Assembly (NCBI RefSeq): GCF_000002995.4
Contig: NW_025062479.1
Location: forward strand, 24,234,221-24,298,220
Source of the DNA: Brugia malayi
Lineage: Eukaryota > Nematoda > Chromadorea > Rhabditida > Onchocercidae
Direction: 5' to 3'
Length of the DNA: 64,000 bases
The position numbers and the translations under genes are program-made. Below, one piece after another: positions 24,238-35,844 of this stretch. The notes under the pieces were generated by a model. It was not told the DNA's origin. It searched no databases and saw only the letters and a program-made list of their open reading frames with translations. Every line of letters starts with the position of its first letter. Positions within the stretch are counted from its first letter, which is position 1.

Positions 24238-24715
24238 ATACAAATGTATTTATGTATACGTGCCTATATGTATCTGTATGCATGTGTATGCGTGTATGTG
24301 TATGTATGTGGGCAATTTGAGTATGTACACACATGTGCATGTAAGCATATGTGTGTGTGTGTGTGTGTGTGTGTATACAAATTTATGTATACGCATTATA
24401 TGTGCATGTCTGTGTATTAATGTGTGTGTGTGCTATGTAAGCATTATGTGTATTGTGTATGTGATTGTGTATATTTATGCATATATATACTTATATCTAT
24501 GTGTATGTTTGTATGTTGGCATGTGAGTATGTGTATGATCTACGTAAGCACATGTGCATTGTGTATGTGTATGTATGTGTACAAGTATATTTATGTATAT
24601 ATATGTATGTCTGTATGTTTGCATGTGAACCATGTATATATGATGTAAGCATGTATGTGAGTATGTGTGTGCATGTCTGCGTATGTCTATGTATGTGTGT
24701 GTGTGTGTTTAAGAA
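24238..24715. repeat. TGTATG microsatellite with about 120-bp cryptic unit
   Basis: The pattern GTAAGCA...TGTGTATGTGTATG...GTATATTTATG...ATGTATGTTTG...GCATGTGA recurs about three times. The strand sense is the reverse complement of the CACATA array at 19519-20366. The frames of 74-141 codons are artefacts. Confidence 0.9.
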
Positions 24716-26767
24716 AATTAGTTTAAATCACAGACAAAAAATTTGCAACAAATTGAAAATGAAGAAAGAATTTCTATTGAAAATTTCAAAAAAGAAGAAA
24801 ATATTTCATTGTTTATCCCACAAAATAAACTCAACAAAGTCTAACATTTTGAAAAAAAAAAAAAAAAAAAAAAAAAACTTTGTTGCATAATTTTAATAAA
24901 AATGAAAATTGCAAGTTTAACTTTTTTTTTTTTAAAAAAAATTTATAATTTAATATTTTCATTTTTTCATCAATTGCTAATAGTTTGAGTTAAAAAAAAA
25001 AAAAAAAAAAAAACGCAATTTTCAACAGTTACTATATTATTTATCAATTTTAATGATAAATTTAATAAATATTAACAAAATATTTTTTATAAATTTTAAT
25101 TTTGTAAAATTTATACGGAAAACTTTTCGTAAATTAAACAAATTGAATGCATCAAATAAAATTTGATTCCTTTTTTCTAACATTTAATATTAACTAAAAA
25201 ATGTTTATTTCAAAAAAGAAAAAGAAACCAAACATGACAATTTTTTAAAATTAATTACTTCATTTCAAAATTTTTAAAATAACAAACAATAGGAATCGTT
25301 TAAAATTATAAAAAAACTTTTCAAATAATTTGATTAAAACAAAAAAGATTGAACTAGAAATAAAAGAAAACAAAAAGTTATTAAAAGTATAGTAAATTTC
25401 ATATTGGAAAAAAGCAATACGGTCAATTGTTTGATCTAAAATATTATATATTTTTCTATCTTTTAAATGATCAGTTTTTGTCATTCGATGTAAAATTTAT
25501 TTTTCTTAAAAAAAAATTTAAAGCAATTTTTAAAAAAAATTTTTTTTTTTTTTGAATGATCGATAATTTCAATAAAAAAATAAATAGAACACTTGTCACA
25601 ATTCAATTATATTTCAATTTTATTGATATGTAGATATTTTTTTTACAAGAAAAAAACTTTTTTAATGCAAATATTTGTACAGAAAGAGAGGGACAAAGAG
25701 CGAGAGAGAGAGAGAGAGGGAGAGAGAAAGAAAGAAGAATAAAAAAACATTTAAAAATAAATTTATGAAAAATGACAAAGAGAACTTTAATTCATTTTTT
25801 CAATTTTAGTTTAATTTTTCCCTAAGTTATTTGATAAAAAAAAGATAATTGTTAACTTTTTTTTTTTTAATTTTCTGTTATTACTAGGGGAAATGGTAAC
25901 CTAAATTGAAGAAATTGGTGTTAAAAAGTAAATAAATAAATAAAAACAAAAAAAAAAAATGGCAGAAAAAATTGAAAAAAAAATAATTTCTATGTAAGCC
26001 ATTTTTTTAGCAATTTAAAATTCTTATCATTTAATTAATAATTTATTAGTTTAAATATTTTTCAATTACAATAAGTAATGTAAGAAATTATAACTTAATT
26101 TTAAATTTTACAATAAATATTTCAAAAAAAAAATTTTTTTAATCCATCATTAAATTTAACAATAGAATTTACATTATAGTTTCGGAAACAACTTTTGATA
26201 TTATCTCCCAGATTAAATAATTATATACATATTTTTAAATAATTATATAATAATATATAGCTCATAGGTTAATTAATTATAATTATATTTAAAAAATATA
26301 TTAAAAAAATAATTATATAAAAAAATATCAGATTTTAGTTTTATTTAATTTTTTAAGATTAATTCATAATTTAAAGAAATTGATTATTATATTAAATTAA
26401 AAAGTTTAATTAATTTCATATACTTTTAATTAATTATATAATTATATATACCTCTTAGGTTAATTAATCATATAAATTATATTAAAAAAAAACAGCAAGT
26501 TTTAGATTTTTTTTTTAAAAAATAATTAATAATTTAAAAAAATTGGTTATCATATTAAATTATTAAGTTTAATAGTGTACTTAATGTGAATTTGCAATGC
26601 ATTTACAATAATTTGACCAAACCAAATTCATAATTTAATTTTATTTTAAAATTTTTCAAAAAAAAAAAAAAAAATCACTTATAAATATAAATTCAAATTT
26701 GATAAATAATTCATTGTTATCTGTTTACTGATTGTAAATTGGTTTAAAAACAAAAAAGGAGCAAGAA
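24716..26767. other. AT-rich, no gene seen up to the BAR gene
   Basis: Long A and T runs, a GA tract at 25682-25735, and two copies of TAATTATATAATTATATATA-type sequence with CTCATAGGTTAATTAATTA (26225-26285, 26430-26475). Confidence 0.55.
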
Positions 26768-29600
26768 ATGGAAGAATCTGGAATACCTTCTGCTATTGGT
26801 GATGATGAATGTGAGAAGAGGAAAAAACGTGGACCAGTTGGAAAGCTTTTCTTTAAGGTTTATTCTAGCTTTTAATTTAAATTAGTTTCTTAAAAAAAAA
26901 GAAAGAGAGAGAAAAACGAGAGGGAGAGAGAGAAAGAGAGAAAATGCAAAAGAAAAAAATTGTTAGATTTAATTGAATAGAAGGTTATTTGATTAATGAA
27001 ACAAATTTTATTCTAAGTATATTTTAATTTTGTTAGTATTCATAAAAAAAAAAAGTTGAAAAATGAAAAAAGAGAATAATTAAAATGAAAAATGATCAAA
27101 GATTAATTTGAAATGATAATTTAAATGCTAAAATTGAAATAAAAGGGGATTAACCATTAACGAATAGTTGTTTGTTATTAGTTTTAAGTAATTTAACTAA
27201 TTAAATTTAAGTTATTTGAAAGATTTATTTTGTCAAATTTAAGTTATTTGAAAGATTTGTTTTGTCAATTTTAAAATAATTGAATGATTTAATTTCTTAA
27301 ATTTAAGTTATTTGGAAGATTTATTTTGTCAAATTTTAGTTATTTGAAAGATTAATTTTATTAAATTTAAGATATTTGAAAAATTTGTCTTGTCAAACTT
27401 ATTTGAAAGATTTATTTTATTAAATTTAAGTTATTTGAGAAATTTTTTTTGTCAAATTTAAGTTATTTGAAAAATTAATTTTATTAAATTTAAGTTACTT
27501 GAAAAATTTGTTTTTGTCAAAATTTAAGTTTATTTGAAAGTTTTTATTGTTTAATTAACTAATTGTAATAGTTTAAAAAAATTTTGAGAAATTACTTTTT
27601 TTTCTTTTTTAATAAATTAATAAATTAATTTTAGGTAGGTGAACGTATGGGAATTGTTGAGCAGACACGTTTAGCACCTGAATTTGTTACTGAAATTGAA
27701 AAATATTACAAGTTAGTTATTAATTATTTACTTTATTATAATAATTACTTTATTATGAATTTATTATTATTATTGATCCAAAAAATAAATGTGAAAAATT
27801 TTTAAAAAAAAACAAAATTTATCATTGATCTTTTATCTGTTAAGAAAGATTCACTAATTACTTAATTAATTATAATAATTACCTTATTATGAATTTATTA
27901 TTATTATTATTTAACCGAAAAATAAATGTGAAAAATTTTTTAAAAATGAAATTTTCATCAAGGAACATTTATCTGTTTAAGAAAGATCCATTAATTAATT
28001 CTGAATTTATTATTATTATTATTATTGTTACTATTATTGAACCAAAAAATAAATATAAAAAAATTTTTTAAAATGAAATTTTCAACATTTATCTTTTTAT
28101 CTGTTAAGAAAATGAAACAAATAATAAATTATAAATTGAAAATTTTTCAAATTCATCTCCATTTTTTTTTTTCTTTTTTATTTTTTTTGGATAATTTTTT
28201 AAATGAAAAACTAATTATTATTTTTAGTTATAAAATTATTTCAAATTTATTACTTTCAATTTTTAAAAATAAAATTTTCATTCTTTTATCAGTTAAGAAA
28301 GATCCATTAATTACATATGAATTTATTATTGTTATTATTGAACCAAAAAATGATTATAAAAAAATTTTTTAAGATAAAATTAAAATAAAAAATAAAATAA
28401 AATATTATTAAATTTATCTCTTTCAAATTCATTCTTTTATTGATAATTGAACAATTTCTCATTTTGCACTTATCAATTAATCATAATTATTGATTTATTT
28501 TAAATTTAAAATTAGACAGTTTTTCCTTTTTAAAAAAAAAGAGAGAGAGGGAGAGAGAGAGAGAGGGACAGAGAAAAGCTTTTTGTTAAGAAATGATAAA
28601 TTTACAGATATCAAGAAGATGTTGATAAGTTAGTTGATCGATTAGAAATTGTCCTGCAAAACGATGAGACAGTTTTACGGAGTGGAAATATTGAATGTAG
28701 CGAGAAAACGGATCCGTATGAGATATTTGCACAAAATATTAATGCTTTCCGATCATTTCATCCTGAAAATGCTCAGGTAATTCGGAAAATAAAATCCAGA
28801 ATACTAAGCTATAAATTGTTTAAAATTTTTTTTTTTAATTATTTCTAAAGTGTTAAAAGAAAGAAAGCAAAAATCTCTTTTAAACATTAATTTTCAAAAT
28901 TTGAGCACAAATTAATATTAATTAATTTAATAATTAAATAATTATTAAATTTGATTTATTTATTTTTAGTACTAATCAAATACATTGATTTTCATAAGTT
29001 TATAATTTATTTTTACTTTTCTTTTCCTTTTATTTTTTTGATTTATTAAACTTGAATGATTACTTTTGCGATGATTACTATCTATTAAATTAAATTATAA
29101 CAAATGTAATTTTAGTTATTAAGTTAATATTAAAGCAAAAATTAAGTAAAATTAGATTTGAAAAAAAAAAAAAAATTTAGACAGAAAAAGATTTAATTGA
29201 AATTTTTGCATTAGTTTTAATTTTAGGTTTCATTAACTGAAGCTGAAGCAGTTGTTAAACGTTTAGCAATAATGAATCGAGAAATGCAATCTAAAGGTTT
29301 TCAAATAATATTATTAATTTTAATATTTTTTACTTTTTCTTTTTTTTAAAAAAAAAAATAATTATTTAATTTAATTAAAATTTTAACAATCTGTTAGCTT
29401 TATTTGATATAAAATTTTAGTTAATTAATATGATAAGTAATACAATAATTTCTTTTTTTTAAATTAAAATTTAAAATTTTTAATTCTGGAAAAATATTCT
29501 CAATTAATAATATTATTAATTAATATTTTAATATTAATTTTTAACAAATTTACATAATATTATTATTTTATTATTTATTAATTTCAATGTTTTTTACTTC

Positions 29601-29634
<34 letters not shown>

Positions 29635-31304
29635 AAAATGGTTATTAAATTTAATTAAAAATTTAACAATCTATTAGCTTTGTTAGCAACCTATTAATTT
29701 TACAAAAAACATTTTAGCTAATTAATACGATAAGCATTCCTTTCTTTTTTTTTTTTTAAATTACATATTCAATTTTTAATTTCTGGAAAGTTATCCTCAA
29801 ATAATATTAATAATTTCAACTTTTTTTTACATTTTCGTTTTTTTTTTTTTTTTTTTTAAATAATTATTAAATTAATTAAAATTTTAACCGTCTGTTAGCT
29901 TTATTTGATGTAAAATTTTAGCTAATTTATATAATAAGCCTTCCTTCCTCTTTTTTTTTATTTTTTTTTTAAATTATATATTAAAATTTTTAATTTCTGG
30001 AAAATAATTCAAGCTTAATTTAATTTAGCTAAAAATATAATTATGATAAGATAAATTTAGGTACAAATTTATCAAATTTAATAATTTATTTTAAAAATTT
30101 TCTGATTTTATTTTATAATTTCTAAATTATTTCTTTGAATAATTTTATAAATTTAAAAAAGTTAATTTTTTTTTTTTTTAGGTCGTCGATCAATTCATAA
30201 AATGCGACAATTTGTGACACACGAGAAATTAGCAATGACTGAAGCACAAAAAAAATTAATGCAAGCACGCGATACGATGGATGCAGCTCGACATGATGTT
30301 TATATTTTTATTCAAAATTTTTATTTAAATTTTTTTTTTTTTTTTTTGTCAACAATTTAAATTTTTTTTTTTTTGTTGACAAATAATTGAAATTTAGAAT
30401 TTTTAAGATTTGCAATTTTTTTCTTTTATTTATATTGTTTAATATTTGATTTTATATTAACTTTCTTTTATTTTGTTTTGTTGTTTTTTTTAAATAAATT
30501 AAAATAAAAAAATTTTTTTTTTTTTATTTTAATTTATTTAAAGCTTAAACATGCACGAACAACAGAAATGGTTGAGGAAAAGGGAAAATATTACGAACGT
30601 ATGGTAAGAGAATTTGATCAACAAGCTGCCCGTGTTGCAGCATTTCCCGAACATTTACCCGCGGATAAAGAGGAACATCAGAAGGAATTATTTGATGTAT
30701 ACTTTTAGCTATTGGAAAAATTATTTGTTAATTTTTTCTTTTCTATTTTTAAAATTCAAATTAGCTTTCTATTTTCTTTTTTAATTAAAATTAATTATTA
30801 GTTTATTTTTCATTTTTCCTCCAATTTTTTCTTTTCTATTTTTAAAATTTAGTATAAGTTAAATTAGTTTTTTATTATCATTTTTAATTAAAATTAATTA
30901 TTAGTTTATTTTTCATTTTTCCTCCAATTTTTTCTTTTCTATTTTTAAAATTTAGTAAATTTAAATTAGCTTTCTATTTTCTTTTATAATTAAAATTAAT
31001 TATTAGTTTATTTTTCATTTTTCCTCTAAAAAAAAAAATAATTTTTGATGAAATTAATGAATGAATATTAATTGTTTCAACATTTACTTAGTCAATTATT
31101 GTTAGAATTTAAAATGAAATTTTTTTTTTAAAATATTTGAAATTTCAGTTTATTTATTTTAAAATAAAATTTAAATGGTACTGTTTGCAGTATTTTGAAA
31201 CGCTTGGAAATTTTCATCAAAATGCAAATTTATTGCTTGAAGAGCATTTGCCACTAATGAAAATACCACCGACTGTGACAGTTACAAATCCTCGTCAACA
31301 ATAA
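26768..31304 (+). CDS. Endophilin-B-like N-BAR domain protein, no SH3 domain
   Basis: Seven exons: 26768-26857, 27635-27711, 28608-28776, 29227-29296, 30182-30297, 30544-30696, 31191-31304. All introns are GT-AG and the frame is kept throughout, giving 262 residues. Residues 1-30 carry a basic patch (KRKKRGPVGKLFFK) that could serve as a membrane-inserting N-terminal helix. The rest is helical and charged. Around residues 155-195 the segments KKLMQARDTMDAARHDLKHA and REFDQQA line up with the endophilin-B BAR pattern (RLDLDAAK...LKKAK, SEFDRQAE). Known of the family: BAR dimers bind and curve membranes in vesicle and organelle traffic. Odd: the protein stops soon after the BAR helices (PPTVTVTNPRQQ) with no SH3 domain, so it should lack the usual proline-rich partners. 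The stop codon lies inside an AATAAA. Start: first in-frame ATG of the exon; no good trans-splice acceptor is visible immediately upstream, so a further 5' exon is possible. Introns 1, 2, 4 and 6 hold local tandem repeats. The fold is more certain than the subfamily. Confidence 0.82.
27205..27560. repeat. About 40-bp tandem repeat in intron 1 of the BAR gene
   Basis: Roughly nine imperfect copies built on AAATTTAAGTTATTTGAAAG then ATTTATTTTGTC, with unit length drifting between about 33 and 42 bases. It lies wholly in the intron 26858-27634. Confidence 0.75.
27757..28375. repeat. Tandem block repeat in intron 2 of the BAR gene
   Basis: Four diverged copies begin GAATTTATTATTATT near 27757, 27891, 28003 and 28319. 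Each runs through ACCAAAAAATAAAT, a poly-A/T stretch, and ATCTGTTAAGAAAGATCCA. The short open frames here (60 and 115 codons) are by-products of the repeat. The array is followed by a GA-rich tract at 28540-28575 just before exon 3. Confidence 0.7.
29366..30010. repeat. About 250-bp tandem triplication in intron 4 of the BAR gene
   Basis: Three diverged copies share TTAATTAAAATTTTAAC, then TCTGTTAGCTTTATTTGAT, then AAATTTTAGCTAATTAATA and a closing TTTTTAATTTCTGGAAA. They lie within the intron 29297-30181. Confidence 0.65.
30735..31028. repeat. About 107-bp triplication in intron 6 of the BAR gene
   Basis: Three copies share AATTAAAATTAATTATTAG, TTTATTTTTCATTTTTCCTC and TTTTCTTTTCTATTTTTAAA. 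They lie inside the intron 30697-31190. Confidence 0.7.
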
Positions 31305-31305
31305 A
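31300..31305 (+). terminator. Polyadenylation signal AATAAA overlapping the BAR gene stop codon
   Basis: The last codons read CAA CAA TAA followed by A, so the stop TAA is embedded in AATAAA. If used, the 3' UTR would be only about 15-25 bases. Further AATAAA copies follow, for example around 31352, so the site actually used is not settled. Confidence 0.5.
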
Positions 31306-31354
31306 CAATAATATTTCATTAATTATTAGCATATTAGCTAATTTGTTTCTTTGA

Positions 31355-32165
31355 ATAAATTCATATTGTTATTTATTATGACAATTTGCGCCACACATAT
31401 TTATTCAATCATTTGAAAGTTTATTGATTAGTAATTGGCTAATAAAAAATTGATCAATTAATAAAGTAACAAAATTTAAATTTTAAATTCATATTCTCAG
31501 CAAGTTTATTTTTAGCAAACTCTATTATTAATCAATTATTTTGATGTAAAAAAAAAAATAATATTTCAATATTTAAATTCATATTGTTATTCGTTTTGAC
31601 AATTTGCGCCACATATTATTCAATCACTTGAAAGTTTATAGATAGTAATTGGCTAATAAAAAATTTATTAATTAATAAAATAAAAATATTTAAATTCATA
31701 TTCTCAATATTTTGATATCAAATTTATTCATAATATTCCAATATTTAAATTCATATTGTTAATCGTTATGACAGCTTGCGCCACATATTGCCCAATCAAT
31801 TGGAAGTTTCTTGATTAATAATTGATTAATAAAATAACAATATTTAAATTTTTAATTCATATCCTCAATAAGTTTAATTTTAGAAAATTTCATTTTTAAT
31901 CAAATATTTTGATATAAAATTTATTCATACTATTCCAATATTTAAATTCATGTTGTTCATTATGTCAATTTGCGCCACACATATTATTCAATCATTTAAA
32001 AGTTTCTCGATTAATAATTGATTAATAAATTGAAATATTATAATTAAAATTTTTTAGGATAGAATTAAAATATTTTAGGCAATTCTCAATAACTTTATTT
32101 TTAGCAAATTTCATTATTAATCAAATATTTTGATATGAAATTTATTCATAATATTTCAATATTTG
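31355..32165. repeat. Four-copy tandem repeat in the 3' flank of the BAR gene
   Basis: Four imperfect copies of a unit of about 170-220 bp start near 31355, 31577, 31746 and 31942. Each opens with TAAATTCATATTGTT or similar, followed by a conserved GC-containing core (gacaatttgcgccaca, near 31380, 31600, 31770 and 31965), then CAATCA-TTGAAAGTTT and TAATTGGCTAATAAA. The core is better conserved than the surrounding A/T-rich parts. Confidence 0.8.
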
Positions 32166-33358
32166 AATAATTGGTATAAAATAAACTGTAAACCAATATT
32201 TTATTTTTCTTTTTTAGAATTTTGTTTTATATTTAAGTTTTTTTTTTTTTTTTTTATTTATTAATTATCAAAATTTCATTCAAAAAATTTTTTCTTTTTT
32301 CACTTTGAATAAATGAATTTATAAAATTGAAATGAAAGTAATATTCAATTAAATTTCATCCAATGTAATTAGAAAGTTAGAAAAAAAAAATGCATCTAAT
32401 TAAGGTTAGAAAAATTTTACTTCAAATTTTGAAATTAAATGTAGCATTCATTTTACTTTAATTTTACTTTTTACTTTCATTTCATTTTTAGATTTACAGT
32501 TTATCACCAAGTATAATTATTAATTTTAATTATTCTAGCAGAGAAAATAAAAACAAACAAAAAAAAAAAGAGCGATAATTTTCCTTGTGATAATGCATTT
32601 TTATATTTTATAAAATATTTTTACAAAATGTTTTTTTTTTTTTTAAAAAAATTTAAAAAAAAAATATTTTTACTTCTCATACATCTCTAAAACATTTTTC
32701 TTTTTTTTTTCTCAACAAATAAACATTAATTCCATTGGAGTATATTTAATATAAAATTAAGAATAATGAAATTTTTATTGAAAAAAAAAGAAAAAAAATT
32801 AAAATTTAATTTTTTTTAAGAAAAAGTAAAAAAGAGGAATATTTAAAAGGAATTATTTCATTTTTCAGAAGAAAAATAAACAATCAAAACTGGTACTAAA
32901 AAATTTTTTAATTCATAAAAAAAAAAAAAAGAAAAACGAAATAAATTTTTTTAAAAGGAAGAAAAAAAGTAGAAATTAGAGCAAAATACAATTAATAATT
33001 TAATAGTACAAATAAAAAAAAAATTTTTTTTTTTATTTTTAATTTTTCATTCAAATTTAACATCCATTTGTTAAGATAATTAACAAAGATAACAAAGAGA
33101 GGGAGAGAGAGAGAAAGAGAAAGAGAAAAAAAAAAGTTAAATTTAAACAAAATGAATTGTCATTGTTTGTTTATCTTTTTTTTAACTTGTTTATTTTTTT
33201 TCCTCCCTCTCTCTCTCTCTCTCTCTCTCAAATTCTTTTTATCTGATAGTATAAGAAAATAAAAATTAGAACTAATATGAAATAACAAGTTTTTAAAGAT
33301 TTTCTTTTGTTTGTTTATTTTTTTTTTTAAACTTGTTTATTTGTTTTTATTCCTTCCT

Positions 33359-33399
<41 letters not shown>

Positions 33400-33589
33400 G
33401 TCCATTTCAAATTCTTTTTATCAGATAAAATAAAAATTAGGAATAATATATGAAATAACAAGTTTTTAAATAATTATTAAATTTAAATTCTTCAATTTTG
33501 TCATCTATCTAATTTGTCATTTCTTTCTTCTCCTTCTCCTTCTTCTCATTCTTCCTCTTTCAATAAATTTTGAGTATGTATCGAAATGC
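32166..33589. other. Intergenic, no gene seen; GA and CT tracts
   Basis: GA-rich at 33096-33127 and CT tracts at 33203-33229 and 33361-33395, the latter two inside a duplicated segment (TTTCAAATTCTTTTTATC, AATAACAAGTTTTTAAA). Confidence 0.6.
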
Positions 33590-33780
33590 CATAGCAAAAA
33601 CCGGAATATACATTCGACCGATTAATCCGTTCCCTCATTAATGTCACCAATACCATTTTGCTGTCACCATTACAACCATTTTAATACCGGTATAATTATC
33701 ATGTGACAACTGGTACCATATTCCTATATCCATTCTTTCATATATAAAAGCTGCCATATTACATCAAACAATTGAATCAT
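33590..33780 (+). promoter_or_regulatory. Candidate promoter with TATA box, possibly of the collagen gene
   Basis: A stretch of more balanced composition (ACCGGAATATACATTCGACCG, CCAATACCATTTTGCTGTCACC, ACAACTGGTACCATATTCC) ends in TATATAAAAG at 33741-33750, a strong TATA-box match. The next supported coding exon on this strand is the collagen start at 35845. A promoter here would give an outron or first intron of about 2 kb that ends at the acceptor 35825-35834. Inference only: no transcript evidence is available, and the TATA could serve an unseen short gene. Confidence 0.45.
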
Positions 33781-33889
33781 TTATTCAAATTATTCATATC
33801 TTATTATTATTGGTATTAAATTACTTAAAGTTTTAATTATTTTATCTTTCTTTTTTTTTTTATTAAATCTTTAATTTAAATTAACAAAA

Positions 33890-34390
33890 AATTTTAAATG
33901 TTTATTCTTTATTTTAGTTTAAATGAGATTTACTAAATTAATTAGCATTTATTAGTATACTTGCAATAGTTTAGTAATAATTTGGCTTAATAGTTTAGTA
34001 AATTAACTTTTGTTAAATTACTTAGCACAAAGTTTTAATTAGCTTATCGTTTTTTCTTTTTTTTTTTTTATTAAATCTTTTAATCAAATTGATAAAAAAA
34101 TTTTAAATGTTTAAATTTTGTTTGGTTTGAATTAGCATTTATTAGTATACTTTTAGTAGTTTAGTAATAATTTGGCTTAATAGTTTGGTAAATTAACTTT
34201 TTGTTAAATTACTTAGCAAAAAGTTTTAGTTAGCTTATCGTTTTTTATTAACAAATCTTTAATAAAATTAGCAAAAAATTTTAAATGTTTAAATTTTGTT
34301 TAGTTTAAATGAGAGTTATTAAATTAATTTAGTGAATTAACTTTTGTTAAATTACTTAGCTAACATTTATTGTATGCTTTTTTGAAAAAT
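33890..34390. repeat. About 190-bp tandem repeat upstream of the collagen gene
   Basis: About three copies share AGCATTTATTAGTATACTT, TAGTTTAGTAATAATTTGGC, AAATTACTTAGCA and TTAGCTTATCGTTTTTT. No coding potential is visible. Confidence 0.7.
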
Positions 34391-34639
34391 TCAAATCTTT
34401 TTTTCTCATTTTTTTCTTCAAATACAAAATTTTTTACAAAATTTGTATTTAATAGCATTAAAGTTTATTTACAACTAAATAAAAATGTATTAATGATTAA
34501 ATAAGAATTATTCGACTTACTTTAATTTACTTTAACTGTAATCGATTTGTTATAATAAATTTCAATGTGGAAAAGTTTATGTGTCAGATTTTTTGTATGT
34601 TAAAAACTATATGTTAAATTAATTTGTAATTAATTAAAA

Positions 34640-35835
34640 TTTATTTTTATTTTTTAATTTGATATTTTGCACCTTTATATTAAATTAATTTTTATTTTTT
34701 AATTGGATATTTTATACTTTTACGCTAAATTAATTCCTATTTTATAATTTGATGTTTTACTTTTACCTTCTTTTCTTGTATCATTGACAAATTTATTATT
34801 TCAATATACAATCATACAAAGCTAACTTAATTAATCAATTAATTTTTATTTAAATACTCAAAATTTTCATTTTCAATATTTTTTTTTCCGACGATAAATT
34901 AATTCTTACCTTTTAATTTTATCTTTCTTACTTTTTAATTTGATCTTTTATATCTTTATGTTAAATTAATTAATTAATTAATTTTATTTTAATACCCAAA
35001 ATATCTATTTTCAGTATTTATTGGACGATAAATAAAATACTTACCTTTTTCAATTTAATCTTTTACACCTTTATGTGAAATTTATTTTTATTTTTTTAAT
35101 TTGATATTTACATCTATTTCTTTCCTTGTATTTATTATTTCAATATATAATTATACAAAGCTAACTTAAGTAATCAATTTAATTTTAATACCAAAATTTT
35201 AATTTCAGTATTTGTTGAACGATAAATTAATTCTTAATCTTTAATTTGATGTTTCACATCCAATTTTTTCTCTCTTAAATGATTGACAAATTTATTATTT
35301 CAATATATATTTATTCACAGCTAACTTAATTAATTAATTAATTTTTATTTAAATACCTAAAATGTTCATTTTCAGTACTTTTTTTTTGGACGGTAAATTA
35401 ATTCTTTCCTTTTAATTTCATCTTATTTTTTAATTTGATCTTTTACATCTTTATGTTAAATTAATTTTTGCTTTTTAATTTGATGTTTCGCATCTAATTT
35501 TTCTTTTCTCAAATCATTGACAAATTTATTATTTCAATATATAATTATACAAAGCTAACTTAATTAATCAATTTAATTTTTAATACCAAAATTTCAATTT
35601 CAGTATTTATTGGACGATAAATAAATTATTTACCTTTTTCAATTTAATCTTTTACATCTTTATGTTAAATTAATTTTTGCTTTTTAATTTGATATTTACA
35701 TCTATTTCTTTCCTTGTATTTATTATTTCAATATAATTGTACAAAGCTAACTTAATTAATCAATTTAATTTTTAATACCAAAGTTTCAATTTCAGTATTT
35801 ATTGGACGATATTACATTTCAATAATTTCCACAGT
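34640..35835. repeat. Tandem repeat carrying a splice-acceptor-like motif, abutting collagen exon 1
   Basis: Five to six copies with a unit of roughly 170-230 bp. Landmarks in each copy are ATTATTTCAATATATAATTA, ACAAAGCTAACTTAATTAAT, then TTTCAGTATTTATTGGACGA. The TTTCAG motif ends near 35014, 35208, 35375, 35603 and 35795; an earlier diverged copy is near 34878. The last copy runs directly into the real acceptor and start codon of the collagen gene. Confidence 0.8.
35825..35834 (+). promoter_or_regulatory. Probable trans-splice acceptor of the collagen gene
   Basis: The sequence ATTTCCACAG lies ten bases before the ATG at 35845. A polypyrimidine-AG immediately upstream of the start codon is the usual place for spliced-leader addition in nematodes. 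It could instead be the end of a 5' UTR intron. Confidence 0.6.
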
Positions 35836-35844
35836 CAAATAATT

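Noticed and set aside
24209..24890. Cysteine/valine/tyrosine-rich frames up to 141 codons
   Set aside because: Translation of the TGTATG array, running into poly-A sequence.
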